Below are positions 1 through 7,302 of a DNA stretch of 15,790 nucleotides, in pieces; the stretch's first letter is position 1; each line of letters begins with the position of its first letter. The stretch comes from CAYGZA01 sp964354135 (GTDB taxonomy: Bacteria; Planctomycetota; Planctomycetia; Pirellulales; Thermoguttaceae). The stretch covers positions 1 to 15,790 of the forward strand of contig CAYGZA010000140.1 of NCBI GenBank assembly GCA_964354135.1, read 5' to 3'. The notes under the pieces were generated by a model. The model saw nothing but the letters and a program-made list of their open reading frames with translations. It was not told the DNA's origin and searched no databases. The translations under genes were made by a program, and so were the position numbers.

Positions 1-701
1 CCATCAATCGCGTCAAGGCCACGCCGCTGGACCGGTTCACCGTGGTCGATCTGGTGCGGGCGACGCTGGGGGTCGGCCCCTGCGAGTCCATCCTCGACCT
101 GGAGGGCCAGGGGACGGCATACCGCGGCCGCGCGACCTGCGGGACGCGCGATTCGCTCAAGCCGATCTACGCCGCCAAGCAGCAGAAGGCCCGCCGCGCC
201 GAGATCGAGCGGATCCTCGACGAGGTGGTGGTCTTCGTCAAGCACATCCGCGGCCGCATCGAGGAGTACGCGGCGTTCGGCCGCGAGATGTCCCGGTACG
301 TCCGGGCGCAGAAGAAGTCCCACCCCGAGTTGGCGGATTTCCTCGACGAGATGGACCGGCTGGCCAAGGCGATCCAGACCAATTACGACAAGCGCATGGA
401 GAGCATCAAGACGCCGCAGTATGTGGTCGACTTGACCGACCGCTTTCGCCGCGAGCTCCTGGACGATGAAGGGCCCGGCGCCCTGGTCAAGTGCACCGAG
501 ATCACCGACGCCATCGTCGTGGTCGGCGGCAACCAGGACGAGCTTGTGGGCGAAAGCCGCATGGCAGTCAAAATGCTCCGCCAGCGGGCCGGGCTGGCCA
601 TGGCCGTCAACCCCGCTGCCGGCGAGATCGCCAAAGAGATCCGCCGGCGCACGCAGCAAGTCCTCCGCAACGCCGCATCCTACGAATCGTCGAGGCACTG
701 A
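1..701 (+). CDS. C-terminal part of a secreted-family paralogue of unknown function (5' end outside window)
   Basis: The reading frame is open from base 3, with no stop before 701, so the gene begins upstream; the GTG at 42 is internal. I do not recognise the family, but the part seen matches the C-termini of the genes at 1986-4577 and 4602-6401. It has the hinge 'DLVRATLGVGPCE' followed by 'LDLEGQG' (the third gene has 'DIVRNTLGVGPCE' and 'LDREGLQG'). It also has a helix with 'EEYAAFGREM' and a final block 'MAVKMLRQRAG' followed by 'QQVLRNA'. The visible part after the hinge is rich in Lys, Arg, Glu and Leu and is predicted to be almost entirely helical, possibly a helical bundle. The next gene starts two bases after its TGA, so the two are probably co-translated. 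Whether it has a signal peptide or an extra N-terminal domain cannot be seen. Confidence 0.85.
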   Translation, partial: INRVKATPLDRFTVVDLVRATLGVGPCESILDLEGQGTAYRGRATCGTRDSLKPIYAAKQQKARRAEIERILDEVVVFVKHIRGRIEEYAAFGREMSRYVRAQKKSHPELADFLDEMDRLAKAIQTNYDKRMESIKTPQYVVDLTDRFRRELLDDEGPGALVKCTEITDAIVVVGGNQDELVGESRMAVKMLRQRAGLAMAVNPAAGEIAKEIRRRTQQVLRNAASYESSRH

Positions 702-703
702 AC

Positions 704-1663
704 ATGACGCACGTTACACGAAGCACCTTTGGGCGATTGCTGTTCACCACGTTCTGCGGCCTGCTGTTGGCCGGCTGCAACCGGGCTGGAACGGGGCAGG
801 CCCCAGGCGAGCGAGATGCCGCTTCCACCGGCCCGTCCGCGCAAAGCGCCCCCCCGCAGAAGATCGTCACCAAGACCGAAATTGAGATGGTCCTGCTCCC
901 CGCGGGGAAGTTTCTCATGGGAGACGCCCAGGGCGAAGAAGACGAGAAGCCGGTCCGCGAGGTCGAGCTGAGCGCCTTCTACATGGACGTCTGCGAAGTG
1001 ACCCAGGCCTCCTACCAGGGCCTGATGGGCCGCAATCCATCGAAGTTCCGCGGCGAGGACCGGCCCGTCGAACGCCTCAGTTGGCAGTTCGCGATCCAGT
1101 ACTGCAACATGCGGTCGCTCCGCAAGGGGCTGAAGCCCTGCTACGACCTGAAGACGCAGCGGTGCGACTTCTCCGCCGACGGATACCGGCTGCCGACCGA
1201 GGCCGAGTGGGAATACGCCTGCCGCGCCGGCACCACGTCACCGTGGTCGTTCGGCGACGACCGCGCGGAGCTGGACAAGCACGCCTGGTTCAAGGCCACC
1301 GCCGCCAAGACGACCCAGCCGGTCAAGGAGAATCGCCCCAACCCCTGGGGCCTCTACGACATGCACGGCAACGTGGCCGAGTGGTGCAACGATTTCTACG
1401 CCGAAGGCTACGGCAGCGGCGGGCCGTGCAAGGACCCGCGCGGGCCGGACCGGGGTGAAGAGCGGGTCCTCCGCGGCGGCAGTTGGAACAGCAGCCCGGA
1501 GGCCTGTCGCTCGGCGGCCCGCAAGGGCGAGACCCCGGGCCTGGCCGACGTCTGCTTCGGCTACGAGGCCTATGGCTTCCGCTGCGTGTGCCGTGCCGTC
1601 GGCGCGGAGAGCGGCACGAGTGGCGCCGCGCCCGCCGCGGTCACGCAATCTCGGGCACCGTGA
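704..1663 (+). CDS. SUMF1/FGE-like domain lipoprotein
   Basis: A 319-residue protein of the formylglycine-generating-enzyme (SUMF1) fold. The ATG at 704 is chosen because GAGG (692-695) precedes it by 8 bases and it opens a lipoprotein signal: hydrophobic residues 12-22, then the lipobox LLAGC with Cys25. The domain spans about 57-297, with 'MVLLPAGKFLMG', 'RLPTEAEWEYACRAG' (162-176), 'GLYDMHGNVAEW' (216-227), 'RGGSW' (257-261) and 'YGFRCV'. True FGEs carry a reactive cysteine pair after the GGS motif. Here that stretch reads 'GGSWNSSPEACRSAAR', with only one cysteine and in a different place, so oxidation of sulfatase cysteines is unlikely. It is more likely a binding or structural SUMF1 protein, of a type common in planctomycetes. 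A low-complexity Ala/Ser/Gly tail follows residue 300. It sits two bases downstream of the first paralogue, suggesting translational coupling and a shared role at the cell envelope. Confidence 0.9.
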   Translation: MTHVTRSTFGRLLFTTFCGLLLAGCNRAGTGQAPGERDAASTGPSAQSAPPQKIVTKTEIEMVLLPAGKFLMGDAQGEEDEKPVREVELSAFYMDVCEVTQASYQGLMGRNPSKFRGEDRPVERLSWQFAIQYCNMRSLRKGLKPCYDLKTQRCDFSADGYRLPTEAEWEYACRAGTTSPWSFGDDRAELDKHAWFKATAAKTTQPVKENRPNPWGLYDMHGNVAEWCNDFYAEGYGSGGPCKDPRGPDRGEERVLRGGSWNSSPEACRSAARKGETPGLADVCFGYEAYGFRCVCRAVGAESGTSGAAPAAVTQSRAP

Positions 1664-1769
1664 ACGGCTTGCGGTACTCGCGGACGTCGATCACGACGGG
1701 AACGAGGGCAACCGCCGTAGCCTGAGTCGTGGTTGCCAGGAATCCTCTCCGGGTAACAATGGAGGCCAT
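1641..1769 (-). pseudogene. Short antisense ORF with Tat-like signal, probable truncated remnant
   Basis: A 42-codon minus-strand ORF reads from ATG (1769-1767) to TGA (1643-1641). AGGGAG on the minus strand (1780-1775) lies 5 bases before the ATG, an excellent Shine-Dalgarno. The product begins 'MASIVTRRGFLATTTQ', a twin-arginine motif (TRRGFLA) followed by an Ala/Thr/Val-rich stretch, i.e. a Tat-type export signal. It continues 'IDVREYRKPFTVPEIA' and stops. Only about 16 residues follow the signal, too few for a folded Tat substrate. The likely explanation is an internal deletion or an early stop in a once longer gene; a small exported peptide is possible. It overlaps the last 23 bases of the lipoprotein gene in the opposite direction. 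I cannot assign the tail to a family. Confidence 0.55.
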
Positions 1770-1774
1770 GCGGT

Positions 1775-1780
1775 CTCCCT
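1775..1780 (-). promoter_or_regulatory. Ribosome binding site of the antisense Tat-like ORF
   Basis: AGGGAG on the minus strand, 5 bases before the ATG at 1769. Together with the Tat motif it is the main argument that this short frame was once translated. Confidence 0.5.
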
Positions 1781-1909
1781 TTCCCGAAATGAGTCCGCCT
1801 TTCCGCAATGGTCACTCTGAATTCCCCATTCACGGCAATCCCGGCGCCAGTTCGCGTCCATCGCGAAGCGTCACTCCGGGATCGTACACCCCGTCCAGCC
1901 GCCGAGTTC

Positions 1910-1938
1910 TTGACGGCGCCCCCCTCTGAAGGTACATT
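1910..1938 (+). promoter_or_regulatory. Sigma-70-type promoter for the propeller-fusion gene
   Basis: TTGACG (1910-1915, five of six matches to TTGACA), a 17-base spacer and TACATT (1933-1938, four of six matches to TATAAT). It lies 47 bases before the ATG at 1986 and would start transcription near 1945. The rest of 1770-1909 shows nothing I can support. Confidence 0.55.
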
Positions 1939-1962
1939 CAGTGGCCGTGAAAGAGGATTGAA

Positions 1963-2007
1963 ATGCCTAGCCTTAAGGCCCCTGCATGCCGAGAAGGCCT
2001 GTTCTGA
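1963..2007 (+). other. Possible 14-codon leader ORF overlapping the next gene start
   Basis: ATG at 1963 is preceded by AGAGGA (1952-1957) with 5 bases spacing, a better ribosome site than that of the main gene. It reads M-P-S-L-K-A-P-A-C-R-E-G-L-F and stops at 2005-2007, 22 bases inside the following gene and in another frame. Ribosomes finishing here could re-initiate at the ATG at 1986, or the frame may be accidental. No repeated amino acid suggests attenuation. Confidence 0.3.
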
Positions 2008-4577
2008 TTGCGTTCCTGTGTGGCGGGATTGTGCCGGCACTCGGCGCCGGCAGAGAGGATGCCCGCAGCGCCGGGCTGTCCGGCACCTTCGTGGTCTGTA
2101 AAGAGTACGGAACCGTGCGCGGCACTTTCCTCACGGACGTCCACGGCAGGGACAGCACGAGGCTGAACTACCTTTTTGGCGAGGACGTCGACCCGCGATT
2201 CTCTCCCACCGATGACCGAGTTCTGTTTACGTCCGCCCGCGGCGGCACGCTGGGCCTCTGGACGATAAACCGAAATGGGGAGGAGCAGAAGAGGATTTGC
2301 GACGGGGATCAGGGCGACTGGTTCCCTGACGGCCGGCGGATCGCCTTCCGCCGCCAGGGCCAAATCATCGAGAGAACGCTCGGGACCGGACAGGAAACCG
2401 TCCTGAGCCCCGCGGGCTGGAAATCCTGCTGCGGGCCAGCCTGTTCTCCCGATGGCCGGAAGATCCTGCTCGTGATCATTGACGGCGGAACAAATGCGAT
2501 CTGCCTGGTGACGCCTGGGGAATCTGAGCCCAAGCGACTCGCCGAGGGTGAGATACTCGGCGCGCCCCGGTGGGCGCCGGGGGGAGAGCGAATTGCCTAC
2601 CAGAGCGGGGCGCACCTCTGGATGATGGACGCCGATGGGAGCAACAAGCGCCAACTGACGACCGCCGGTGGGATTCAGCGCCGTCCGGCATGGTCGCCAG
2701 ACGGGATGGCCATAGCCTACTGCCAGGGGCCGAGCCCCAGAGGCCCGTGGCAGATGGCCGCGATCAGCATCGATGGGAAGAGGAGATTCTCGATTCCGAT
2801 TCGCGACGCACGCTCCGTACTATGTTCGGACTGGGGCGTCGCAAAGCCGGGCCGGAAGCCCGAGCCGAAGGGCATGGCTGTCCGGCCGTCACCCCGCATC
2901 CACGTGTGGGAGATCGACCAGCCCGTAACCGCGGCACCCGCGGACTGGGCAGCATTCTGCCGCGAGAGGAAGGGATGGAACGCCGTCCCTGCAGAGCAGG
3001 TCCTTCCCCAGGGTCTGCGCGGCGGGTGCGTCGTCGAGAGCGACATAGCCGTGTTCCTCCTGCTCGCCGGAAGGGCGGGCGCGGTGCTCATTCCAAAACC
3101 AGCGCTGCAGAGCGCGATCGAATTCACCCTGCTCGACCTCCAAGGCCAACAGGCCGGGCCGGTAGAATCGATCCGTGTGCTCACATGCGGTCTGGACGAA
3201 GCCGCATTGGAATCCTCCTCGCACTCGGCAGGCGCCCCGGTGAAAGCGACCTGGACCGTCGGCGGGAGCCGGGCGTTGGTCCAGGTGACGCCTCTTGAGA
3301 ACGCAGGCAAGCTCCGCGTTGAGGTTCCCATGCAATGCGTCGTGGTCCCCGACCGGTTCGGGGATGACATCGTCGCCGGTCCGGAGGCGTTCGGCCAGCG
3401 ACGAGCGCTGCTGCCGTGGGCGCCGCTCGTGGCCGCACTCTTGGGGAACGGGTCCGAAATGCTCGTTTTGATCTGCCCCGAGCAAAGCCAGAGAGCGGAG
3501 TTGCGGAAGGGAAAGGGGCCGTCTTTCGCGGGCGCCGACGTGGCATTTCGCAGCCGTGGCGTGTTTGCCGGAGTGGTCACGTGCGAACGGGCCTGGCACC
3601 TCGAACGCTTCGGGATGGAAGGCCCCGCGGCCCCGCTCCGGTTCCAGTGGCGCATGCCGTGCGAGGCCATTTGGCGCGTCACGGTGCAAGGCGACGCCCA
3701 GCGATACTCCGCGCTCTTTTCGGACAAGGAATCTGCGCTGTTCGATGAGAAGGGCGTCCTCTTTCAGAAGAGCAAGGATTTCGCAGCCGCCGTGCGGCTG
3801 GGCGTGATCTACCTTTACGGCCGCAGGGTGGGCACGCCGCCCGAGACGCTGACGCCGCTGGATCTCGTGCGCGATGCGCTTGGGCTGAAGGCCGCCCAGC
3901 GGGTCTTGGACGAGGAAGGGCTCACCGGCTATCGCAAGGCTGCCAGGCCGACGACGTGGGCCGAGCTTTCCGTGACGATCGAGTCTCTGCGCTACCTGTT
4001 CGAGCGGCAGCTTGAGGTGCAGGATAGCGTCTACGCCCGCCACCTCTGTGACGACCTGCTGCCCCTCGTCGAGGGCATGGACCAGCGACTGAAGGAATAC
4101 GCCGATTTCGCTCGCGAGATCTGGGCGCTGTGCAAGACATCGGATAAGACGAACCCGGCAGCCGCGAAGTTCCTTGAAGACCTGGCGACGGTTGCTCAGA
4201 AGCTCGGGGAACTTGGCGAGAAGCAGCGCGGCCTGAAAAGCTCCAAGGAACTCCTGCCGCTGTGCATGAGAATTGCGCAGTTGACCGCCAAGGAGTCCCC
4301 CGAAAACAGGAGGCAGTTTGAAGAATGCTGCAAAGAACTTCTCCGGGTCGTCGGGCCTCGCGAGGAGACGCTCAGGGCCTACCGGAAGCTCGCCATGGAA
4401 GCGAGGAACACGGCCGGAATCGCACCCCTCGCGCATGCCGAGCTCGTCGGCACTGCCGAGAAGATCAGGGCGCTCTGCCAGAGCGTCTTGAGAAACAGAC
4501 TCTATGCCGAAGCGGACTGGCGAGGCGAGGACTACAACGCGCCCGCCTTCTGGCTCGGACCGCGGCCATACGAGTAG
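1986..4577 (+). CDS. Secreted TolB-like propeller fused to paralogue-family domain, unknown function
   Basis: An 863-residue protein with a signal peptide (basic MPRR, hydrophobic 6-20). Residues about 33-285 form a TolB/PD40-type beta-propeller, shown by repeated blade motifs: FSPTDD (72), WFPDG (112), CSPDG (153), WAPGG (196), WSPDG (236), each followed by 'I-A-Y/F'-type strands and 'D-x-D-G' turns. Residues about 305-863 are homologous to nearly the whole gene at 4602-6401: 'VVESDIAVFLL', 'LIPKP', 'VVVPDRFGDDIV' (third gene 'AVIPDFFGADMV'), 'LICPEQSQRAEL', then the hinge 'LDLVRDALG' (626-633) and 'LDEEGL' (641-646). A helical tail of about 200 residues ends in 'EKIRALCQSVLRN'. No catalytic signature is visible. 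PD40 propellers usually bind proteins or peptidoglycan-associated partners; here the partner is unknown. ATG 1986 has AAGG 7 bases upstream. The third paralogue starts 24 bases after the stop, so they are probably co-transcribed. Confidence 0.88.
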   Translation: MPRRPVLIAFLCGGIVPALGAGREDARSAGLSGTFVVCKEYGTVRGTFLTDVHGRDSTRLNYLFGEDVDPRFSPTDDRVLFTSARGGTLGLWTINRNGEEQKRICDGDQGDWFPDGRRIAFRRQGQIIERTLGTGQETVLSPAGWKSCCGPACSPDGRKILLVIIDGGTNAICLVTPGESEPKRLAEGEILGAPRWAPGGERIAYQSGAHLWMMDADGSNKRQLTTAGGIQRRPAWSPDGMAIAYCQGPSPRGPWQMAAISIDGKRRFSIPIRDARSVLCSDWGVAKPGRKPEPKGMAVRPSPRIHVWEIDQPVTAAPADWAAFCRERKGWNAVPAEQVLPQGLRGGCVVESDIAVFLLLAGRAGAVLIPKPALQSAIEFTLLDLQGQQAGPVESIRVLTCGLDEAALESSSHSAGAPVKATWTVGGSRALVQVTPLENAGKLRVEVPMQCVVVPDRFGDDIVAGPEAFGQRRALLPWAPLVAALLGNGSEMLVLICPEQSQRAELRKGKGPSFAGADVAFRSRGVFAGVVTCERAWHLERFGMEGPAAPLRFQWRMPCEAIWRVTVQGDAQRYSALFSDKESALFDEKGVLFQKSKDFAAAVRLGVIYLYGRRVGTPPETLTPLDLVRDALGLKAAQRVLDEEGLTGYRKAARPTTWAELSVTIESLRYLFERQLEVQDSVYARHLCDDLLPLVEGMDQRLKEYADFAREIWALCKTSDKTNPAAAKFLEDLATVAQKLGELGEKQRGLKSSKELLPLCMRIAQLTAKESPENRRQFEECCKELLRVVGPREETLRAYRKLAMEARNTAGIAPLAHAELVGTAEKIRALCQSVLRNRLYAEADWRGEDYNAPAFWLGPRPYE

Positions 4578-4601
4578 GCGTCGGGGGAAAGGATAACCGC
4601 A

Positions 4602-6401
4602 ATGTGCGCGGCAACAGCGATCTTGGGCCGAACTCCTTCTCAGTGCCTTCTGGCCGTCATCCTCTGTGTGCTTGGTCTGGGCAGGTCTCCGGCCGCGGGC
4701 GAGGACGCCGTCTCGGACACTGTCCTGTGGGACACTCAAAGCGCTAGCGACGGGGGAGAGGTGGATTTCGGCCGGAAGAAGAGCTGGGAGCGGGTCAGCC
4801 CCGGCACGACGGCGCATCCTCTGCCGGGCGACGTCGTGGTCGAGAACGAGCGAATCGCGGTCATCTTCTGCCGTCGGAGCGCCGGTCCGCTGATCTGCCC
4901 GAAACCCGCCCCTCCCCAGGGGAAGGACAGGAGCCGGCTCGTTCCCGTCGCCCCAGGCGGGGAGCCGGGGACCCGTCTCAGCGCGATCGAAATCCGAAAG
5001 AACGAAGAAGACGAAGTCGCGCTGAAGGTCTCCTCCCGCACGCAGGGCGGCCAGGAGATACGCACAATCTACTCCCTGGCCCGAGGCCAAGCGTTCGTTG
5101 AGTGCAAGCCGATCCAAAACGCCGCTCGAATCCGTGTCGAAGCCGCGATGCGCTTCGCCGTGATCCCGGACTTCTTCGGGGCCGACATGGTCTTCGAACC
5201 GAGGGCCTATTCCCGACCCCACCTGATCGTCCCCCCGGAGAATTTCATGCTGGGCTTGCTCGAGGGGGAGAGCACGATCGTCATGAGCGTGTGGCCGACC
5301 GCCAATCAAGAGGCGGAACTTGTCCTGACAGGGGCGAAGGAGGATCGCCGAATCGGGGCCATGGAAATCACCTTTGACGGCAAGAGCATCTATGTGGCGG
5401 TCCTGCACGCCACGGGCATCTGGCATGAACGTCGATTGCAGGAGCCTTACGCTGACCAGGACATCGGGCTCGGGTGGAACAAGCCCTTCCCGGCCAAATG
5501 GCGGGCGAACTTCTGCTTCCAGCGCCGAAACGACTCGTGGGACTTCCAGGACCGCAAGACCAGCACCTGGATGTACCTCTACCAGGAGATGGTCTGGCCC
5601 TGCTGGTTTGACGGCGAGGGCGGCTTCATGCACTTATCCCGAAGGTTCATCGGCGTGAAGGGCCCGATGGAGTTCGTCCTGATCTACCCTTCGGACAGAG
5701 AGAAGGAGACTCCGCTGGCGACCTTCACGCCCGTGGACATCGTGCGCAACACGCTGGGCGTGGGGCCGTGCGAATATGTGTTGGACCGCGAGGGACTTCA
5801 GGGGCGGAGCGCCAATACAGGACGGAAGAACTTCGGCCGCGGGGTGTGCGACACGACGACGCCCATTGAATACCTTTTCATCGCGGGTATTGAGGCGAGG
5901 GAAAGCGCTCTCATCGGCCACTTGGTCGACGATATCCTGGCCGACATCAGTGCCATCAATGCCAGGGTTCTGGAGTTTCGCCGCTTCGGCAAGGAACTGG
6001 GCGAACTGGGCGCCGCGATGCCACGAGAGTCCGGGCCCGCCGCCCAACTGCTCGACGAGGCCCGGAAGAGCGCCAAGGAGATCGAAGCGCTTTACCAGGA
6101 GAAACTCCCGACCATTAGAGACCCGGCGCACGCCGATCAGGTCGGCCGGCGAATCAAGGAACTCGCGTCGAGGAGCGACCCCGAGAACCTCGGGGAGTGC
6201 AAGACCCTGACGCGCGAACTGCGCGACATTGCGGGGACGCAGCATCGTATGGTCGGCGATTACAGGGTGATGGTCAAGCGGCTGAGACAGGAGGCGGGGA
6301 TTCAGGGGGCGGAAGATTCCTCGACGGCAAAGGCGGCCGAGAGAATCCGCAAGCTCGGGGGGCAAGTCCTCAGGAAGAAGTACGGCGTGGAGGCAGATTG
6401 A
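4602..6401 (+). CDS. Secreted paralogue-family protein, unknown function
   Basis: A 599-residue protein. ATG 4602 has AAAGGA 8 bases upstream and opens a signal peptide (hydrophobic about 15-27, possible cleavage after Ala31-Ala32). Residues about 75-375 look beta-rich: 'VVENERIAVIF', 'LICPKP', 'FAVIPDFFGADMVFEP' (185-200), 'GLLEGESTIVMSVWP' (218-232), 'PFPAKWRANFCF' (295-306). The equivalent strings occur in the same order in the preceding gene. The hinge 'VDIVRNTLGVGPCEYVLD' lies at 378-395 and is nearly identical to that of the first paralogue. Residues 425-599 are predicted helical, with 'INARVLEFRRFGKEL' and the terminal 'VMVKRLRQEAGIQ' plus 'IRKLGGQVLRKK'. I know no named family with this architecture. 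A beta-sandwich or carbohydrate-binding-like core with a helical stalk is a guess from composition only. It is the last gene of the array; decayed sequence follows. Confidence 0.88.
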   Translation: MCAATAILGRTPSQCLLAVILCVLGLGRSPAAGEDAVSDTVLWDTQSASDGGEVDFGRKKSWERVSPGTTAHPLPGDVVVENERIAVIFCRRSAGPLICPKPAPPQGKDRSRLVPVAPGGEPGTRLSAIEIRKNEEDEVALKVSSRTQGGQEIRTIYSLARGQAFVECKPIQNAARIRVEAAMRFAVIPDFFGADMVFEPRAYSRPHLIVPPENFMLGLLEGESTIVMSVWPTANQEAELVLTGAKEDRRIGAMEITFDGKSIYVAVLHATGIWHERRLQEPYADQDIGLGWNKPFPAKWRANFCFQRRNDSWDFQDRKTSTWMYLYQEMVWPCWFDGEGGFMHLSRRFIGVKGPMEFVLIYPSDREKETPLATFTPVDIVRNTLGVGPCEYVLDREGLQGRSANTGRKNFGRGVCDTTTPIEYLFIAGIEARESALIGHLVDDILADISAINARVLEFRRFGKELGELGAAMPRESGPAAQLLDEARKSAKEIEALYQEKLPTIRDPAHADQVGRRIKELASRSDPENLGECKTLTRELRDIAGTQHRMVGDYRVMVKRLRQEAGIQGAEDSSTAKAAERIRKLGGQVLRKKYGVEAD

Positions 6402-6431
6402 AAACGGTCAAGCCGGCCCAAGACGCCGCTC

Positions 6432-6545
6432 TCACTTGGCACCGAGGAGCCTGATGATCGCGGCCTTCAGCAGGGGTTCGGAGCCGGGGCCGACGGCGGT
6501 GTCGGTCGGCTCGTATCCGCCTTCCTCAAACGCCTTGTCGGTGCA
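6432..6545 (-). pseudogene. C-terminal remnant of a neutral ceramidase-like gene
   Basis: The minus strand encodes 37 residues ending at TGA (6434-6432): 'CTDKAFEEGGYEP', 'TAVGPGSEPLLKAA' and 'IIRLLGAK'. The pattern 'AF-x-E-GGYE-P ... GPG-x-E ... L-x-x-A' resembles, from memory, the C-terminal end of neutral/alkaline ceramidase-like proteins of planctomycetes. There is no start codon and no room for the several hundred upstream residues. Just upstream a shifted frame reads 'IYFFAERIVYL', which could be the continuation before a frameshift near 6545-6550. I therefore call it a remnant on the strand opposite to its neighbours. The family assignment is tentative; that this is former coding sequence is more secure. 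Confidence 0.45.
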
Positions 6546-6600
6546 GATAGACGATGCGTTCCGCAAAAAAGTAGATGAGAGCCCTGTAAACGGTGGTTGA

Positions 6601-7219
6601 AAGCGTGGCGCCGGGCGGTCGAAAAACGTAGCGTCCCGTCTACTACACTATCCCCTGGCCAGGGCGATTTCCACCCTCAGCCAACTCATCCCCCCTCCTC
6701 TCAATCCTCGACGTTCAAGCCGTCCACTCCCCGGCCCCGCTGACGCCGCTTGGCCTCCCTCAGGGTTTCCAGGGGAGACGTTTCCCTTCTTTCCAGCGTG
6801 TCTGCCGCCCGCGACCCTCGGTCTCCATAGCCGATGCTCGGGCTGAACGAACCAGCGGAGCCGCGAGCTAGGACAAGCGGCGTTCGCAAAGCGGGACATT
6901 AGTCCTGATGGCCGACACTCTCACGCTGAATGCGGGTGTGGTGGCAGGCTGACGCAGTCCGGCCTCAGGAGCGGCGAGCGGGATGGCACCGTGCTGGGCA
7001 CCGAGGGCGGGGAAGAGAGCAAGGGGGAGCACCGTTCAATGGGGCTCATTCTACCCCGCAGTCCCCGTGGCTCGCGGCGTGGAGGGTTCGATCGTTGCCC
7101 TATTCCCTCCGGATGGCGGGCCCGGCAGAGCCAGGGACCGGGTTGGGAATGCGGCACCCTGAAGCTTCTGGGCACGGGCGGCGCGTGACGTTCAGAAGGT
7201 TCGTCGGCGTCCGTTGTTG
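6601..7219. other. Gene-free stretch, no supportable feature
   Basis: No frame on either strand combines a ribosome site, a plausible N-terminus and a recognisable domain. There is one 12-base perfect palindrome, CCCTGGCCAGGG (6653-6664), without a following T-run, so not a standard terminator. The longest frames (for example minus 6889-6701 and minus 7595-6921) have Arg/Ser/Pro-rich shadow composition. With the remnant just before it, this is best seen as degraded former coding DNA. Confidence 0.5.
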
Positions 7220-7225
7220 TAGAAT
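7220..7225 (+). promoter_or_regulatory. Possible -10 element of the EEP-fold gene
   Basis: TAGAAT (five of six matches to TATAAT), 77 bases before the ATG at 7303. The -35 position 17 bases upstream (7197-7202) is poor, so this is only a candidate. Confidence 0.25.
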
Positions 7226-7302
7226 GGCGTCGTGCTCGATCTCTAGCGTGCGGCGTCAGCGATTGCTCCGCCACCATCGGATGTCGCCAGGAGTCATGTG
7301 AA

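Noticed and set aside
491..703. Upstream in-frame extension of the SUMF1 gene
   Set aside because: It would overlap the first paralogue by over 200 bases and bury the lipoprotein signal; the ATG at 704 has a ribosome site and lipobox.
2889..5633. A 914-codon open frame on the minus strand across two paralogue genes
   Set aside because: It mirrors the codon periodicity of the GC-rich sense genes, spans the gap between them, has no domain or signal motif, and the sense genes are supported by homology to each other.
6653..6664. Perfect palindrome CCCTGGCCAGGG as terminator or operator
   Set aside because: No loop, no T-run and no nearby gene end; in GC-rich DNA a 12-base palindrome of this kind can be chance.
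6701..6889. Minus-strand frame with a charged end ('LETLREAKRRQRGRG')
   Set aside because: Only 62 codons from a TTG, no ribosome site or recognisable family; could be a relic but the evidence is too thin.
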